A DNA stretch of 64,000 nt from JANPCX01 sp966211815 (GCA_966211815.1 CBIHOD010000010.1:1-64000); one strand, 5' to 3'; positions 48,606 to 58,322 are shown, counted from the stretch's first letter. The notes: generated by a model from the letters alone, not told the origin. Translations and numbers: made by a program.

Positions 48606-49892
48606 ATGAACAACGACGCCAGCTCGGGCGACGAGCGCATCCTGATCGTGCCGCCCACCCGGCGGGACGGCGAGGTCACGCGGCTGCTGCTCGGCCGCGC
48701 GGGTTTCGCCTGCAAGGTGTGCGCCGACCTGAAGGACCTGGCGGCCGAAGTCCCCGCCGGTGTCGGCGTGGTCATGCTCACGGACAAGTCGTTGTTCGAC
48801 CCGGGCCTGGCGGCCGTGCTGGCCGCGCTGGCGGAACAGCCGGCGTGGTCCGACGTCCCGGTGGTGGCGCTGCTCAATCGCGACTTGCAGCACGGCGACG
48901 TCGACGCCGGCGTGCTGGGCCGGCTCACCAATGTCACCACCCTGGACCGGCCGGTCTCCACCCGTTCGATGATGAGCGCCCTGTCGGCCGCGCTGCGCGG
49001 CCGGCGCCGGCAGTACCAGCTGCGCGACCACCTCGCCGCGGTGGCCCGCGCCGAGCAGGCGCTGCGCGACGCCGACCGGCAGAAAGACAAGTTCATCGCC
49101 ACGCTGGCCCATGAGCTGCGCAACCCGCTGGCGCCATTGCGCAACGGCCTGCAGCTGCTGTCCGGCGCCGCCATGCCCCCGGACAAGGCGCGGCACGTGC
49201 GGGAGATGATGCAACGCCAGCTCACGCAGCTGATCAAGCTGATCGACGACCTGCTCGACGTGTCGCGCATCTCCACCGGCAAGGTCGTGCTGCGCACCGG
49301 TCGCATGGACCTGCGCGAGGCCATCGAAGCCGCGCTCGAAGGCAGCCAGCTGTGGGTGACGGCGGCGGGGCATGCGCTGCGGGTCGACCTGCCCGACAGG
49401 CCGGTGTGGGTCACGGGCGACCCGACCCGCCTCGAACAAGTGATCGCCAACCTGGTGAACAACGCCGCGAAGTACACGCCCAGCGGCGGTTCGATCCGCG
49501 TCTCGCTGGTCGAGGACAAGGGACAGGGCGAGGCGGTGCTGCGCGTCGAGGACAACGGCATCGGCATACCGCCCGACATGCTGTCCAGCGTGTTCGGCCT
49601 GTTCACCCAGGTCAGCCGCCACCTGGAGCGGGCGCAGGGCGGGTTGGGCATCGGGTTGTCGCTGGTGCGCCAGCTGGTGGACCTGCACGGCGGCAGCGTC
49701 GTCGCCGAAAGCCCCGGGCCCGGCCTGGGCAGCGTGTTCACCGTGCGGCTGAAGACCCTGGCCGCGGGCGACGGCCGCGTGGACGGCCTTCCCTACGCGC
49801 CCGCGCCCGCGCGCGAGCCCGTGCCTTGGCCGGTGGCGGCCGATGGGTACGACCGGGACGCGGGCGAGGGCCCCCGCGGGTCACCGCATTGA
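48606..49892 (+). CDS. Histidine kinase with a degenerate receiver domain
   Basis: A 428-residue soluble kinase. Residues 10-125 look like a receiver-type fold (RILIVPPTRRDGEVTRLLLG) but lack the acidic pair and phospho-aspartate. The HisKA box is FIATLAHELRNPLAPLRNG, and the ATPase domain has NLVNNAAKYT and a G-box VEDNGIGIPPDML. It follows the KaiC-like gene by 129 bases, and together they probably form a signalling pair. It converges on a TonB-receptor gene. Confidence 0.88.
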   Translation: MNNDASSGDERILIVPPTRRDGEVTRLLLGRAGFACKVCADLKDLAAEVPAGVGVVMLTDKSLFDPGLAAVLAALAEQPAWSDVPVVALLNRDLQHGDVDAGVLGRLTNVTTLDRPVSTRSMMSALSAALRGRRRQYQLRDHLAAVARAEQALRDADRQKDKFIATLAHELRNPLAPLRNGLQLLSGAAMPPDKARHVREMMQRQLTQLIKLIDDLLDVSRISTGKVVLRTGRMDLREAIEAALEGSQLWVTAAGHALRVDLPDRPVWVTGDPTRLEQVIANLVNNAAKYTPSGGSIRVSLVEDKGQGEAVLRVEDNGIGIPPDMLSSVFGLFTQVSRHLERAQGGLGIGLSLVRQLVDLHGGSVVAESPGPGLGSVFTVRLKTLAAGDGRVDGLPYAPAPAREPVPWPVAADGYDRDAGEGPRGSPH

Positions 49893-49901
49893 AGCCCGTC
49901 G

Positions 49902-52094
49902 TCAGAACGGCTGTCGCCACCGCACGCCGAGCAGCCAGGCGCGGCCCGCGGCCGGTTCGAAATAACGGCCGTTGCCTTCGTTGACGATGACGCTGCCGAC
50001 GTAGCGCCGGTCGGCGAGGTTGTCCACCCGGGCCAGCAGCTGAAGGCGGCCTTGGGTGAAGTCGAGGGACTGGACGATGCGCAGCGCCCAAACGCCGGCG
50101 CCGGGCGCGAAATCGCTGTTGAGGTCGTTGACCGGCACCCGGCCCTGCGCCCGCAGCTCGACCGCCGCCTCCAGGGCAGGCCGAGGCAGCCAGGCCAGGG
50201 CGGCGAACAGGTTCTTGTCGGCGGTGCCCGCGATGCGCCCGCCCGCGGCCACCCGGCCGCCCGGCGAGTCGAATCCGTCGCGGTAGGTGGCGTCGAGCCA
50301 GGTCACCGCCCATTCGGCGCGCCAGGCTTGCCCGCCACGCGGCGCCGGGCGCCATTCGCCGCCCAGCTCGGCGCCGCGCCGCGTGGTGCGGCCGACATTC
50401 TGGTAGGTGGACCGGCCGGCGGTGTTGCTCAGCACGCCGATCTCGTCGCGGGTGGCGATGTGGAAGAGCGCGAGGTCCACCGACAACCCCTCCCCTCGGG
50501 CCTGGCCGCCGCCTTCGCGCCATTTCGCGCCCACTTCGAACTGGCGGCTGCGCTGCGGCCGCAGGCCGCGGTTGAAGCCGGGTTGCGGGCCGTAGGCCAG
50601 CTCGGCCAGCGTCGGCGACTCGAAGCCCCGGCCGGCGCTGGCGTACAGGTTCAACGACGGCGACGCCCGCCACTGCAGTGCGGCCACCGGCGTGGCGTAG
50701 TCGAAATCCAGGCGGCCGGAGTCGTCGCCGTTGGCGCCGGCGACGTAGAAGTCGCGGCTGCGCATCGTCAACCGGCCGGCGCGGGCGCCGAGCGTGGCGC
50801 TCACGTCGGCGCGCAGGTCCCACTCGGCTTGGAGATAGGCGTCCGCGGTGCGCGCGGTGTTGCGCTCGTCGCGGCGCAGCGCGCCGGTCGCACCCAGCCG
50901 CGGCGACGCCTCGCCCGGGCCGGGGGGCAGGAAGTTCTCGAAGCCGCGGCGGTCTTCGTCCTGTTCCTCCACCGCGACGCCGGCGACGAGGCGGGCGATG
51001 CGCTCGGCGTCGAGCGCCCAGCGCCAGGCCAGGCGCGCGTCGACGCCGCCGTAGCCTCGGTCGAAGTCCACCACGCCGCCGGGGTGGGTCGGCGAGGCTT
51101 GCTGCGCCGCCACCGGGATCGCCTGCCACTGCGTGACCGAGCGCCGGCCGGCGTAGGCCGTCAGCTGCAGCTGGTCGAGGGCGCCGGCGCCGTCGAAGCG
51201 GTGTTTCCAGGCGCCGCCGAGCTGGGTCTGGCGCGATTGCTTGCGGGTGTCGAACTGCAGCGCCTGCGGCGTGGTGGCGCCCAGGCCGCCTTCGGCCCAT
51301 TGCCGCCGGCTCAGGCCGAGCGGGTCCTGGGCCGGCTGGTCGACCGCGTTCAGCAGCAGAGTCACGGCGTCCGCCGCGCCGCGCCATCCCAGCCGCAGGT
51401 TGAGCAAGTCGCGGCGGGCCCGGCTGTGCGGCCGCGGGCCGTCGGTCTCGAAGCGGCTGCCTTGCAGGCGCAGGTCCCAACCGCCGCCCAGCGGCGCCTC
51501 GGCGCCGAGGCGCCATTGGCGCAAGCCGTCGCTGCCCGCGTCGGCGTCCGCGAGCCATGCGCGCCCCGAAGGCGCGGCGCTGGTGAGCAGGATGACGCCG
51601 CCCGAACTGCTGCCGTGCAGGGCCGAGAACGGCCCGCGCAGCACCTCGATGCGCTCGGCGCCGGCCAGGTCGAAGTGGTTCACCTGGCCCTGGCCGTCGG
51701 GCATGGAGGCGGGGATGCCGTCGGTGTAGAGCCGCAGGCCGCGCACGCCGAAAGGCGTGCGGGCGCCGAAGCCGCGCGAGCTGATTTGCAGGTCTTGCGC
51801 ATGGTTCTGGCGCTGGTTGATGCTCAGGCCCGGCACCCGCGCGAGGGCTTCCGACAGGTTGACCATCGGGCCGGCCCGTCGGATCGCCTCGGCGTCGACC
51901 ACCGTCAGCGCGAACGGCGCGTCGGCGCCGCGGCGGTCGCTCAGTCCGGCGCTGACGGTGACCGGCGGCAGCGTGGCGGCGCCGGCCTCGTCCGGCTGCG
52001 CCATGGCCGGGGCCGCGGCGGCGTGCGCCAGCAGGCAGCAGGCGGCCGGCCACAGGCGGGCCGAGTGCGTTGTCGGGCGGGGGCGCTTTTTCAT
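49902..52094 (-). CDS. TonB-dependent outer-membrane receptor
   Basis: A 730-residue receptor: a signal peptide (LWPAACCLLAHAAAAPAMA), a plug domain (PFALTVVDAEAIRRAGPMVN and GVRGLRLYTDGIPASMPDGQ) and a 22-strand barrel ending with GVRWRQPF, the usual aromatic C terminus. Such receptors take up siderophores, cobalamin, copper or sugars; the ligand cannot be read here. No TonB/ExbBD genes lie nearby. Confidence 0.92.
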   Translation of the reverse strand: MKKRPRPTTHSARLWPAACCLLAHAAAAPAMAQPDEAGAATLPPVTVSAGLSDRRGADAPFALTVVDAEAIRRAGPMVNLSEALARVPGLSINQRQNHAQDLQISSRGFGARTPFGVRGLRLYTDGIPASMPDGQGQVNHFDLAGAERIEVLRGPFSALHGSSSGGVILLTSAAPSGRAWLADADAGSDGLRQWRLGAEAPLGGGWDLRLQGSRFETDGPRPHSRARRDLLNLRLGWRGAADAVTLLLNAVDQPAQDPLGLSRRQWAEGGLGATTPQALQFDTRKQSRQTQLGGAWKHRFDGAGALDQLQLTAYAGRRSVTQWQAIPVAAQQASPTHPGGVVDFDRGYGGVDARLAWRWALDAERIARLVAGVAVEEQDEDRRGFENFLPPGPGEASPRLGATGALRRDERNTARTADAYLQAEWDLRADVSATLGARAGRLTMRSRDFYVAGANGDDSGRLDFDYATPVAALQWRASPSLNLYASAGRGFESPTLAELAYGPQPGFNRGLRPQRSRQFEVGAKWREGGGQARGEGLSVDLALFHIATRDEIGVLSNTAGRSTYQNVGRTTRRGAELGGEWRPAPRGGQAWRAEWAVTWLDATYRDGFDSPGGRVAAGGRIAGTADKNLFAALAWLPRPALEAAVELRAQGRVPVNDLNSDFAPGAGVWALRIVQSLDFTQGRLQLLARVDNLADRRYVGSVIVNEGNGRYFEPAAGRAWLLGVRWRQPF

Positions 52095-52187
52095 CGGGTG
52101 CGTCGCGGTGCCGGCCGATTCTCAAGGCGCCGGGCGGGACGCCTTGTCGGACAACGCCGCGAAGCCGCCCGTCCGCCGTGGTGGCCG

Positions 52188-52973
52188 TCAGGGCGACGGC
52201 GGCAGCCAGTTGATTTCGCGCGCGGTCTTTTCGCCGATCAGCGCATGGTTCAGGCTGTCGGGCTGGTCCGCCTTGCCGGGCGCCACCGGGATGCGGCCGC
52301 CCATGATCTCCGCGAAGCGCTGCGGCAACCGCGGCTCGCGCCCCGGTTCGGCGTAGCCGTCGGGGAAGACGGGTTGGCCGGTCGACGGGTCGTATTTGTC
52401 GGTCGCGCCCAGGGTGTGTAGCAGCTCGTGCGCGATGACCACGTTGTTCTGCGCCGCCATGTCGGCCGCGGCGAACACCTTGACCACCCCGATCAGCCCT
52501 TTCTGCAGCGCGACAGAATGGTCCAGCCGCGGATGGCGGGCCGGGTCGAAGTACAGCAGGTAGACCTTCACCTGGGTGTCGGGCCCCGAGGTCTCGCCGT
52601 GGCGCCAGGCCCACCAGCGCATCTTCAGGCTCCACAGCGCCACCTGCAGCGCAGGGCCGCCCAAGGGCGCGGCCGGCGGCACTTCGGCGACCGGCCGGCC
52701 CAGGCGCAGTTCGACCGGCGAGACCCCGGCGGCGAAGCGGCGGCCGTGGCTCGCCGCCTGCGACTGCATGAACGACTCGATGGCCTTGAAATCGTCGGCG
52801 GAAAGGCGCCGGATGAGGGCTTCGGCGGCGGCGCTGCCGTCCGCGTTGACCGGGTAGAGGTTCACCGGCAGGGCGTATTTCCACTTGACCGAGGTCGCCT
52901 GGCTGCGCCACGCGGTGGCGGCCACGAGGGCCAGGATGAACAGCAAGGCGGCGATGCGCAGGGTCTTGAACAT
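52188..52973 (-). CDS. Membrane-anchored zinc-protease-like protein
   Basis: A 261-residue protein with an N-terminal membrane anchor (IAALLFILALVAATAW) and a zinc-metalloprotease motif NNVVIAHELLHTLGATDKYD (HExxH followed by a possible third ligand). Family unknown to me. Separated from the receptor gene downstream by about 90 bases. A periplasmic peptidase role is plausible but unproven. Confidence 0.75.
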   Translation of the reverse strand: MFKTLRIAALLFILALVAATAWRSQATSVKWKYALPVNLYPVNADGSAAAEALIRRLSADDFKAIESFMQSQAASHGRRFAAGVSPVELRLGRPVAEVPPAAPLGGPALQVALWSLKMRWWAWRHGETSGPDTQVKVYLLYFDPARHPRLDHSVALQKGLIGVVKVFAAADMAAQNNVVIAHELLHTLGATDKYDPSTGQPVFPDGYAEPGREPRLPQRFAEIMGGRIPVAPGKADQPDSLNHALIGEKTAREINWLPPSP

Positions 52974-53107
52974 GGGTCGGCGGCTTCCTTCGTCCGGCGC
53001 GGTTGGGCCGGGAATTCTCTGCCATCCCGCGGCCTTTTCCCGGGCGGCGGACAATCTCCGGTCCGCCGGCCCCAGCGCCGGCGCGCTTTTCCACGACGGA
53101 CACGCCC

Positions 53108-54166
53108 ATGGCCTCCCTTGATTTCGAACACGAGAAAACCGCCTTCCTGGCCGCCTACGACCAGGAGCTGCCGCTGCTGGAGGACGCCCGCGCGTCGTTC
53201 ACCGCGCTGCTGACGGCGCTGGTGGGCCACACCGGCGACATCCAGGTGGCGAAGATCGACAGCCGCATCAAAGACCGCGAGGAGTGCGTCCGCAAGTTCT
53301 CGCGCAAATACCGCGCGGCGCTGGAAGAGGCGGGCGCGGCCTACGAGATCCGGCCCTACATCACCGACCTGATCGGCATCCGCATCGTCTGCCTTTACGA
53401 GGACGAGCTGGAGCGGGTGGCCCAGGTGGTGCGCTCGCACTTCGAGGTGGTCGAGTTCACCGACCGGGTGGCGGCGGTGGAAGGCACCGAGAGCGCCTTC
53501 GGCTACAAGGGCCTGCACATGGACCTGCGCCTGAACGCCGCCCGCACCGCCTTGCCGGAGTACGCGTCCTACGCGCGCTTCCGCTTCGAGCTGCAGGTGC
53601 GCACCGTCATCCAGGACGCGTGGAGCGTGCTGGACCACAAGATCAAGTACAAGAAGTCCATCCCCGGCCAGCTCAAGCGCCGCATCAACGTGTTGGCGGC
53701 CCTGTTCGAGCTGGCCGACCGGGAGTTCCGCCAGATCCGCGACGCCACCGAGCTGGCGCTGCGCGACGCGCCCGACGAGACCTCGCCGGCGGCCTCGGCC
53801 TCGGCCGCCGACCCGCAGCCGTCGTCGGGCCGCGAACTCAACGTCTTCACCTTCCTCAAGATCGCCAACCACTTCTTCAAGGACTTCGAATTCGAAGCGC
53901 ACAAGGTGGACGGTTTCGTGCAGACCATCCGGGAGTGGTCGCCGGAAGTCTCGCGCGTGCAGTTCAACGATTTCCTCAAGGCCAACATCGCCACGGTCAA
54001 GAAGTACCGGCAGCACTTCGAAGAGAAGAACCCCAACGCCCAGTTCAACCCCTACACCGTCATCCGCCATTGCCTCTACCTTGGCGACAAGGCGACTTAC
54101 GCCCGCGCCTTGACCAAGGTCGCGCGCGAATCGTTCGAGGCCTGGCTGGCCGAGCACGGGGGTTGA
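53108..54166 (+). CDS. RelA/SpoT synthetase-domain protein
   Basis: A 352-residue protein with an alarmone-synthetase-like domain: RIKDREECVRKF, YITDLIGIRIVCLYEDE, FGYKGLHMDL and FELQVRTVIQDAWSVLDHKI are the equivalents of the ATP- and GTP-binding motifs of (p)ppGpp synthetases. The HD hydrolase domain and the TGS/ACT regulatory domains of long RSH proteins are absent. The C-terminal 110 residues are an unrecognised helical region. It resembles small alarmone synthetases and could make a nucleotide alarmone, though the product is unknown. Confidence 0.83.
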   Translation: MASLDFEHEKTAFLAAYDQELPLLEDARASFTALLTALVGHTGDIQVAKIDSRIKDREECVRKFSRKYRAALEEAGAAYEIRPYITDLIGIRIVCLYEDELERVAQVVRSHFEVVEFTDRVAAVEGTESAFGYKGLHMDLRLNAARTALPEYASYARFRFELQVRTVIQDAWSVLDHKIKYKKSIPGQLKRRINVLAALFELADREFRQIRDATELALRDAPDETSPAASASAADPQPSSGRELNVFTFLKIANHFFKDFEFEAHKVDGFVQTIREWSPEVSRVQFNDFLKANIATVKKYRQHFEEKNPNAQFNPYTVIRHCLYLGDKATYARALTKVARESFEAWLAEHGG

Positions 54167-54292
54167 GGGGCCGCATCGTTCTTTCCTGCCGGGGCCACTC
54201 CACCGCCCCTCAACCTAGGGGTTGGCGCTCACATGGGGGATGCCTTGCGCGTCCCGGCGGGCGGAACATCGTGCGCCTGGAGGTTCAACGCC

Positions 54293-54514
54293 ATGAATGC
54301 AGTTCCACTCCCCCTGAACCCGCCGCCCCGCTACACGCTCCGCTTCGAACCGCTCGCCTCGGGCCTGCGGACGCTCAGCTTCCCCTGCGATGAAGCCGGC
54401 CATGTCCTGCTCGACGAATTGAGCGAGCCCGCCAAGCGGCTCTACCTCTACGCCCGCGTGGTGCTGGGCCGCGAGTTCGCGGCGCCGTCGGTGGTCGTGT
54501 CCGGCAACCGCTGA
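54293..54514 (+). CDS. Small hypothetical protein
   Basis: A 73-residue protein (MNAVPLPLNPPPRYTLRFEP...) with no known family. The ATG at 54293 has GGAGG nine bases upstream, which supports it being a real gene. It converges on the sensor-kinase gene five bases away. Confidence 0.6.
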   Translation: MNAVPLPLNPPPRYTLRFEPLASGLRTLSFPCDEAGHVLLDELSEPAKRLYLYARVVLGREFAAPSVVVSGNR

Positions 54515-54519
54515 TTCGT

Positions 54520-56322
54520 TCAACCCAGCTCCGCAGGCCGGGTCTCGGCCGCGCCGCGCGGCGGCAGGCGGATGTCGAATCGGCTGCCGCCCCGCGGCAG
54601 GTTGGCGGCGGTGACGGTGCCGCCGTGCGCGTCGATGATCTTGCGGCAGATCGCCAGCCCCAGGCCCGTGCCGCCGGAGCCGTCCTTGGTCTGGCTGGAC
54701 TGCACGAAGGCTTCGAAGATCGACTCCAGTTCGCCCGGCGGGATGCCCGGCCCCTGGTCGAGCACGCTGACCCAGGCGCCGCCGTCGTCCCCCTGGAGCG
54801 CCTGCAGCCCGATGGCCGTGCCCGCGGGCGCGAACTTGATCGCGTTGGCCAGCACGTTGCGCACCACCTGCTGGAAACGCCCCGGGTCGACCTTGGCCCG
54901 CAGCGGGGCGGCCGGCAGCGCCTCGCGCAGCGCCAGCCGCTTGGCGGCCAATTGCGGCGCCAGCTCCCGAACCACCCCGCGCAGCAGCGGCCGCAGGTCG
55001 GTGCGCTCCAGGTGGATGGTGCCGACGGCGCTTTCGATCTTCGAGACTTCGAGCAGGTCGTTCACCAGGGCCAGCATGCGCTGGCCGGACGCGTGGATGT
55101 CGCCGAACATGGCCCCGGCGCGCCCGTCCCCCTGCGGTCCCGCCATGCCCAGTTCGGAAAAGCCGATGATGGATTGCAGTGGCGTGCGCAGCTCGTGGCT
55201 GAGGTTGGCGATGAACTCGACCTTGGCCCGCGACGACTCTTCGGCCGCTTCGCGGGCCTCCTGCGTGGCGCGCGCGGCGTCGCGCAGTTCGGTCACGTCC
55301 ATGAAGGTGCACAGGACGCCCTGCGGCCGCCCGTCCCGGCCGGGCACGGCCACTTTGCTGACGAGCAAGTCGCGGCGCGAGCCGTCGGCGCGTGTGCAAA
55401 CAGTCTCGTAACGCGCGGCGCCACCGTCCCGAAGCAGCCGCTGGTCCAGCGCCTCGTGCCCTCCCGCCTCGGCGTGCGGCGGCATGCCACCGGCCGGCCG
55501 GCACAGGGCTTCTTCCAGGCCGACCCCGGTGAACTGCTGCCAGGCCCGGTTCACGGTCAGATAGTGGTCCCGCGTGCCCAGCACCGAGGTCGGCAGCGGG
55601 CTCAACTCCTGCAGCAGCGCGCTGAAGCGCAGCTGCTCGGCCAGCCGCGCCTGGGCCTCTTCCCGTTCGGTGATGTCGACCGCGCTGCCGGCGAAGCCTT
55701 CGATGCGGCCGCCGCGCAGCAGCGGCACCACGGCCACGTCGAAGCGGCGCGCCCACCCTTGGCCCGTGCGCAACGTCACGGTCGCGGTGCGCGGGCTTTC
55801 GATATCGCCGTGGACGCCGCCCTGCACGGCGGCGGACAGCATCGCCCGCACCGCGGCCTGCTCCCCGGGCTCGACCAGCTTGTCCAACCGCGAGCCGATG
55901 ATCGTGTCGGGCAGGCCGCTGCCGGCACCCTTCCAGCCCGCGTTGACGAAAGTCAGGATGCCGCGCGCGTCGGTGCGGAACAGCAGCTCCTGCGCGCTGC
56001 GCACGATGACGCTCAGCTCGTATTCGCTGCGGGCCACTTCCGCATGGGCGCAAGCCTGGTCGGCGCGCAGGCGGTCCTGGGCGCGCAGGCCGCGCCGGGC
56101 GGCCAGGGCCAGCGCCGCCACCGCCAGCATCGCGGCGGTCGCCAAGCCGAGCGCCAGGGCCCGCCAGGGCGCCTCCACCGGCAGGAAGGGCGCCGCCAGG
56201 GCGTCCCAGCGGTTGTCTTCCGGCAGGAATCCGGCCAGCGCCGCCAGCACCGCGGCCACGGCCGCCAGGCCCGCCGCCCAGGCCAGGTCGCCGCGGGCGT
56301 CGGCCGGCATGACGGGCGTCAT
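54520..56322 (-). CDS. Membrane sensor histidine kinase with PAS domains
   Basis: A 600-residue kinase with two N-terminal membrane segments (about residues 10-80), two PAS domains (SAQELLFRTDARGILTFVNA and TSVLGTRDHYLTVNRAWQ), a HisKA box FIANLSHELRTPLQSIIGF and an ATPase domain with NVLANAIKFAP and DQGPGIPPGELESIF. I use the ATG at 56322; a GTG at 56331 would overlap the response-regulator stop (GTGA) and is equally plausible. It is downstream of and co-transcribed with the response regulator. Confidence 0.9.
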   Translation of the reverse strand: MTPVMPADARGDLAWAAGLAAVAAVLAALAGFLPEDNRWDALAAPFLPVEAPWRALALGLATAAMLAVAALALAARRGLRAQDRLRADQACAHAEVARSEYELSVIVRSAQELLFRTDARGILTFVNAGWKGAGSGLPDTIIGSRLDKLVEPGEQAAVRAMLSAAVQGGVHGDIESPRTATVTLRTGQGWARRFDVAVVPLLRGGRIEGFAGSAVDITEREEAQARLAEQLRFSALLQELSPLPTSVLGTRDHYLTVNRAWQQFTGVGLEEALCRPAGGMPPHAEAGGHEALDQRLLRDGGAARYETVCTRADGSRRDLLVSKVAVPGRDGRPQGVLCTFMDVTELRDAARATQEAREAAEESSRAKVEFIANLSHELRTPLQSIIGFSELGMAGPQGDGRAGAMFGDIHASGQRMLALVNDLLEVSKIESAVGTIHLERTDLRPLLRGVVRELAPQLAAKRLALREALPAAPLRAKVDPGRFQQVVRNVLANAIKFAPAGTAIGLQALQGDDGGAWVSVLDQGPGIPPGELESIFEAFVQSSQTKDGSGGTGLGLAICRKIIDAHGGTVTAANLPRGGSRFDIRLPPRGAAETRPAELG

Positions 56323-56327
56323 GCCGT

Positions 56328-56714
56328 TCACCGGATGACGCCCAACGAGTCGATGGTCTGGATCAGTTTCAACGGGCTGAACGGCTTGACCAGGTAGGCG
56401 CAAGCGCCCGCTTCCATCACCGCGGCGCGGTCGGCCGCCCGGTCCTTGGCGGTGATCATCACGACCGCCGCGCGGCGGGTGCCGGCATCGGCCTTCAAGG
56501 CTTGGCAAAGCGCCAGGCCATCGATCGGCCCCGGCATCATCCAGTCGGTCAGGACGAGGCGGGGTTTCAGCGCGCCGGCCATCGCCAGCCCGGTCTGGCC
56601 GTCGGACGCTTCGTGCAGATCGGCGTGATAGCCCGCGAATTCCAAGGTCATGCGGACCAGCCTGCGGATGTCCGGTTGGTCGTCGACGATCAGGATGCGG
56701 GGCAGAGCACTCAT
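56328..56714 (-). CDS. Single-domain response regulator
   Basis: A 128-residue CheY-type receiver: acidic pair in ILIVDDQPD, phospho-aspartate in LTDWMMPG, conserved threonine in VMITAKD and lysine in YLVKPFSP. There is no output domain. It is encoded directly upstream of the sensor kinase and is probably its partner. Its promoter region (56715-56813) is AT-rich and shared with the divergent regulator. Confidence 0.92.
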   Translation of the reverse strand: MSALPRILIVDDQPDIRRLVRMTLEFAGYHADLHEASDGQTGLAMAGALKPRLVLTDWMMPGPIDGLALCQALKADAGTRRAAVVMITAKDRAADRAAVMEAGACAYLVKPFSPLKLIQTIDSLGVIR

Positions 56715-56813
56715 GGGAAATGATTCACTTGATGTTTTGGATTATCATTAATATCGTTTGTAGCGTCCACACTCCAATTCGGCAAAACCGATGCAACTTG
56801 GCAAAATTCACGC

Positions 56814-57494
56814 ATGGATGACAAAACCGCCGCCACCGATGCCCACTGCAGCACGATCGAGGCCGCCCGTTTGCTGGGTATGGCGGTGCGCTCCGTCCAG
56901 TTGATGGTCGACCGCGGCGAACTGGAGGCCTGGAAGACGCCTGGTGGCCACAGGCGCATTTCGCGTGAATCGGTTCTGCGTTGGCAGCGTGCCCACCAGC
57001 ATCCGGTCGAAGCCGCTGAGCCCCGCACCGCTCCGCCCGATGTCCCGGCAGGCGCGGCGCGCACAAGGCCCGGCGCCGCGCAAGAGACGGCCTCCCGCGT
57101 GCTGTTGATCGAAGACTCCGCCCATTACCAAAACCTGGTCTCGCTGCTGCTGAAGCAGCATTTCCCCGATGTCGAATTGCGGGTGGCCGACGACGGCATC
57201 GCCGGCTTGGCCATGGTCGGCCAATGGAACCCCGACGTGCTCATCGTCGACATCCTGCTGCCGGGCATCGACGGCGCCACCCTGATCACCAGCCTGCGCA
57301 CCCATCCGCAGTTCAGGCGCAGCGAACTCATCGTCGTGACGTCGCTCGACGAAGGCCAGCGCGCACCCTATGCCTTCGCCCTCGAAGGCGTGCCGGTGGT
57401 GCACAAGCCGCGCCTGGTCGTGGAGCTGCCGGCGCTACTCAAAGCCAGGCTGGAGTCCCGCGGCGTTTCGGGGGCCGGCGTCGCCGGGACGTGA
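56814..57494 (+). CDS. Helix-turn-helix plus receiver domain regulator
   Basis: A 226-residue protein with an excisionase/MerR-type DNA-binding domain at the N terminus (STIEAARLLGMAVRSVQLMV, then WKTPGGHRRISRESVLRW) and a C-terminal receiver (LLIEDSAHYQNLV, DVLIVDILLPG, VTSLDEG, VVHKPRL). The inverted order, DNA-binding domain first, is uncommon. Its stop overlaps the next start (GTGATG), linking it with the REC-Hpt protein. Confidence 0.85.
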   Translation: MDDKTAATDAHCSTIEAARLLGMAVRSVQLMVDRGELEAWKTPGGHRRISRESVLRWQRAHQHPVEAAEPRTAPPDVPAGAARTRPGAAQETASRVLLIEDSAHYQNLVSLLLKQHFPDVELRVADDGIAGLAMVGQWNPDVLIVDILLPGIDGATLITSLRTHPQFRRSELIVVTSLDEGQRAPYAFALEGVPVVHKPRLVVELPALLKARLESRGVSGAGVAGT

Positions 57495-58273
57495 TGCAGG
57501 GCCCTGGCCGCGGCCACATGCGTGTCGTCGTGGTGGAGGACGATGCCTCGGTGCGGCGCTTCGTGGCCATGGCGCTGGAAGACTTGGACCTCGACCTCGC
57601 CCTGTGTGCCGATGTCGCCCAGGCGATGGCCGCCCTGCGGGAAAGGCCGGCGCGGCTGGTGATCTCCGACTTGATGATGCCCGGCGAATCCGGCCTGGTG
57701 CTCATTGAACGGCTGGCCAGCCAGCCCGACCTGGGCGCCGGCGCGCTCGTGGCCGTGTTCAGCGCCGGCGTGCAGGCCGAGTTGCGCGCCCAGCTGCAAG
57801 CCCTGGGCGTGTGGCGGATCCTGTCCAAACCCACCTCGCTGGCGCTGCTGCGGGGCTGTGTCGAAGATGCGCGCCGGGCCTTGAACGCAGCGGCGGGTTC
57901 ACCGCCGCCCGTCAACGCCTGCAGTGCGGGGCAGCCATCGGTCGATGAAGCCGCCTGCGTGGCCGAATACTTCGGCGGCGACCGCCGCTTGTACGAAAGC
58001 TACAAGGCGATGTGCCACAAGCAGTTCGCGCTCGACCTCCAGGCCGGCGACGCCGCGTGCCGTACCGGCGATGTGCAGGCCCTGAAGCATTTGGCGCACA
58101 GCCTGAAATCGGTGCTGCGATGCCTGGGCCACGCCCGGCTGGCCGATGCCGCGCGCGCCATCGAGCATGCCGCGGGTTCCGCGGACATGGCGAGCGCCTC
58201 GGCAGGTTGGACTGAGTTCCGCCGCGAACTTGCGGTGTTGACGCGCCCGCAAGTTCCCGGTCCCACCGTCTGA
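57494..58273 (+). CDS. Receiver plus histidine phosphotransfer (Hpt) protein
   Basis: A 259-residue phosphorelay protein. The N-terminal receiver has VVVVEDDASV, LVISDLMMPGESG and ILSKPTS; the C-terminal Hpt domain has the phospho-histidine in LKHLAHSLKSVLRCLG. The start at 57494 overlaps the previous stop; an ATG at 57518 would begin just before the receiver. It probably passes phosphate between the sensor kinases and regulators encoded around it. Confidence 0.87.
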   Translation: MQGPGRGHMRVVVVEDDASVRRFVAMALEDLDLDLALCADVAQAMAALRERPARLVISDLMMPGESGLVLIERLASQPDLGAGALVAVFSAGVQAELRAQLQALGVWRILSKPTSLALLRGCVEDARRALNAAAGSPPPVNACSAGQPSVDEAACVAEYFGGDRRLYESYKAMCHKQFALDLQAGDAACRTGDVQALKHLAHSLKSVLRCLGHARLADAARAIEHAAGSADMASASAGWTEFRRELAVLTRPQVPGPTV

Positions 58274-58300
58274 GCGTTTCGGTCCTAGCCGAGTCGCCGC

Positions 58301-58322
58301 TGCCGGCAAATCCGGCAATTTT
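58301..58322 (+). terminator. Rho-independent terminator after the REC-Hpt gene
   Basis: TGCCGG-CAAAT-CCGGCA followed by ATTTT, a 6-bp GC-rich stem with a short T tract, 28 bases after the stop codon and before the chemoreceptor gene. Confidence 0.65.
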
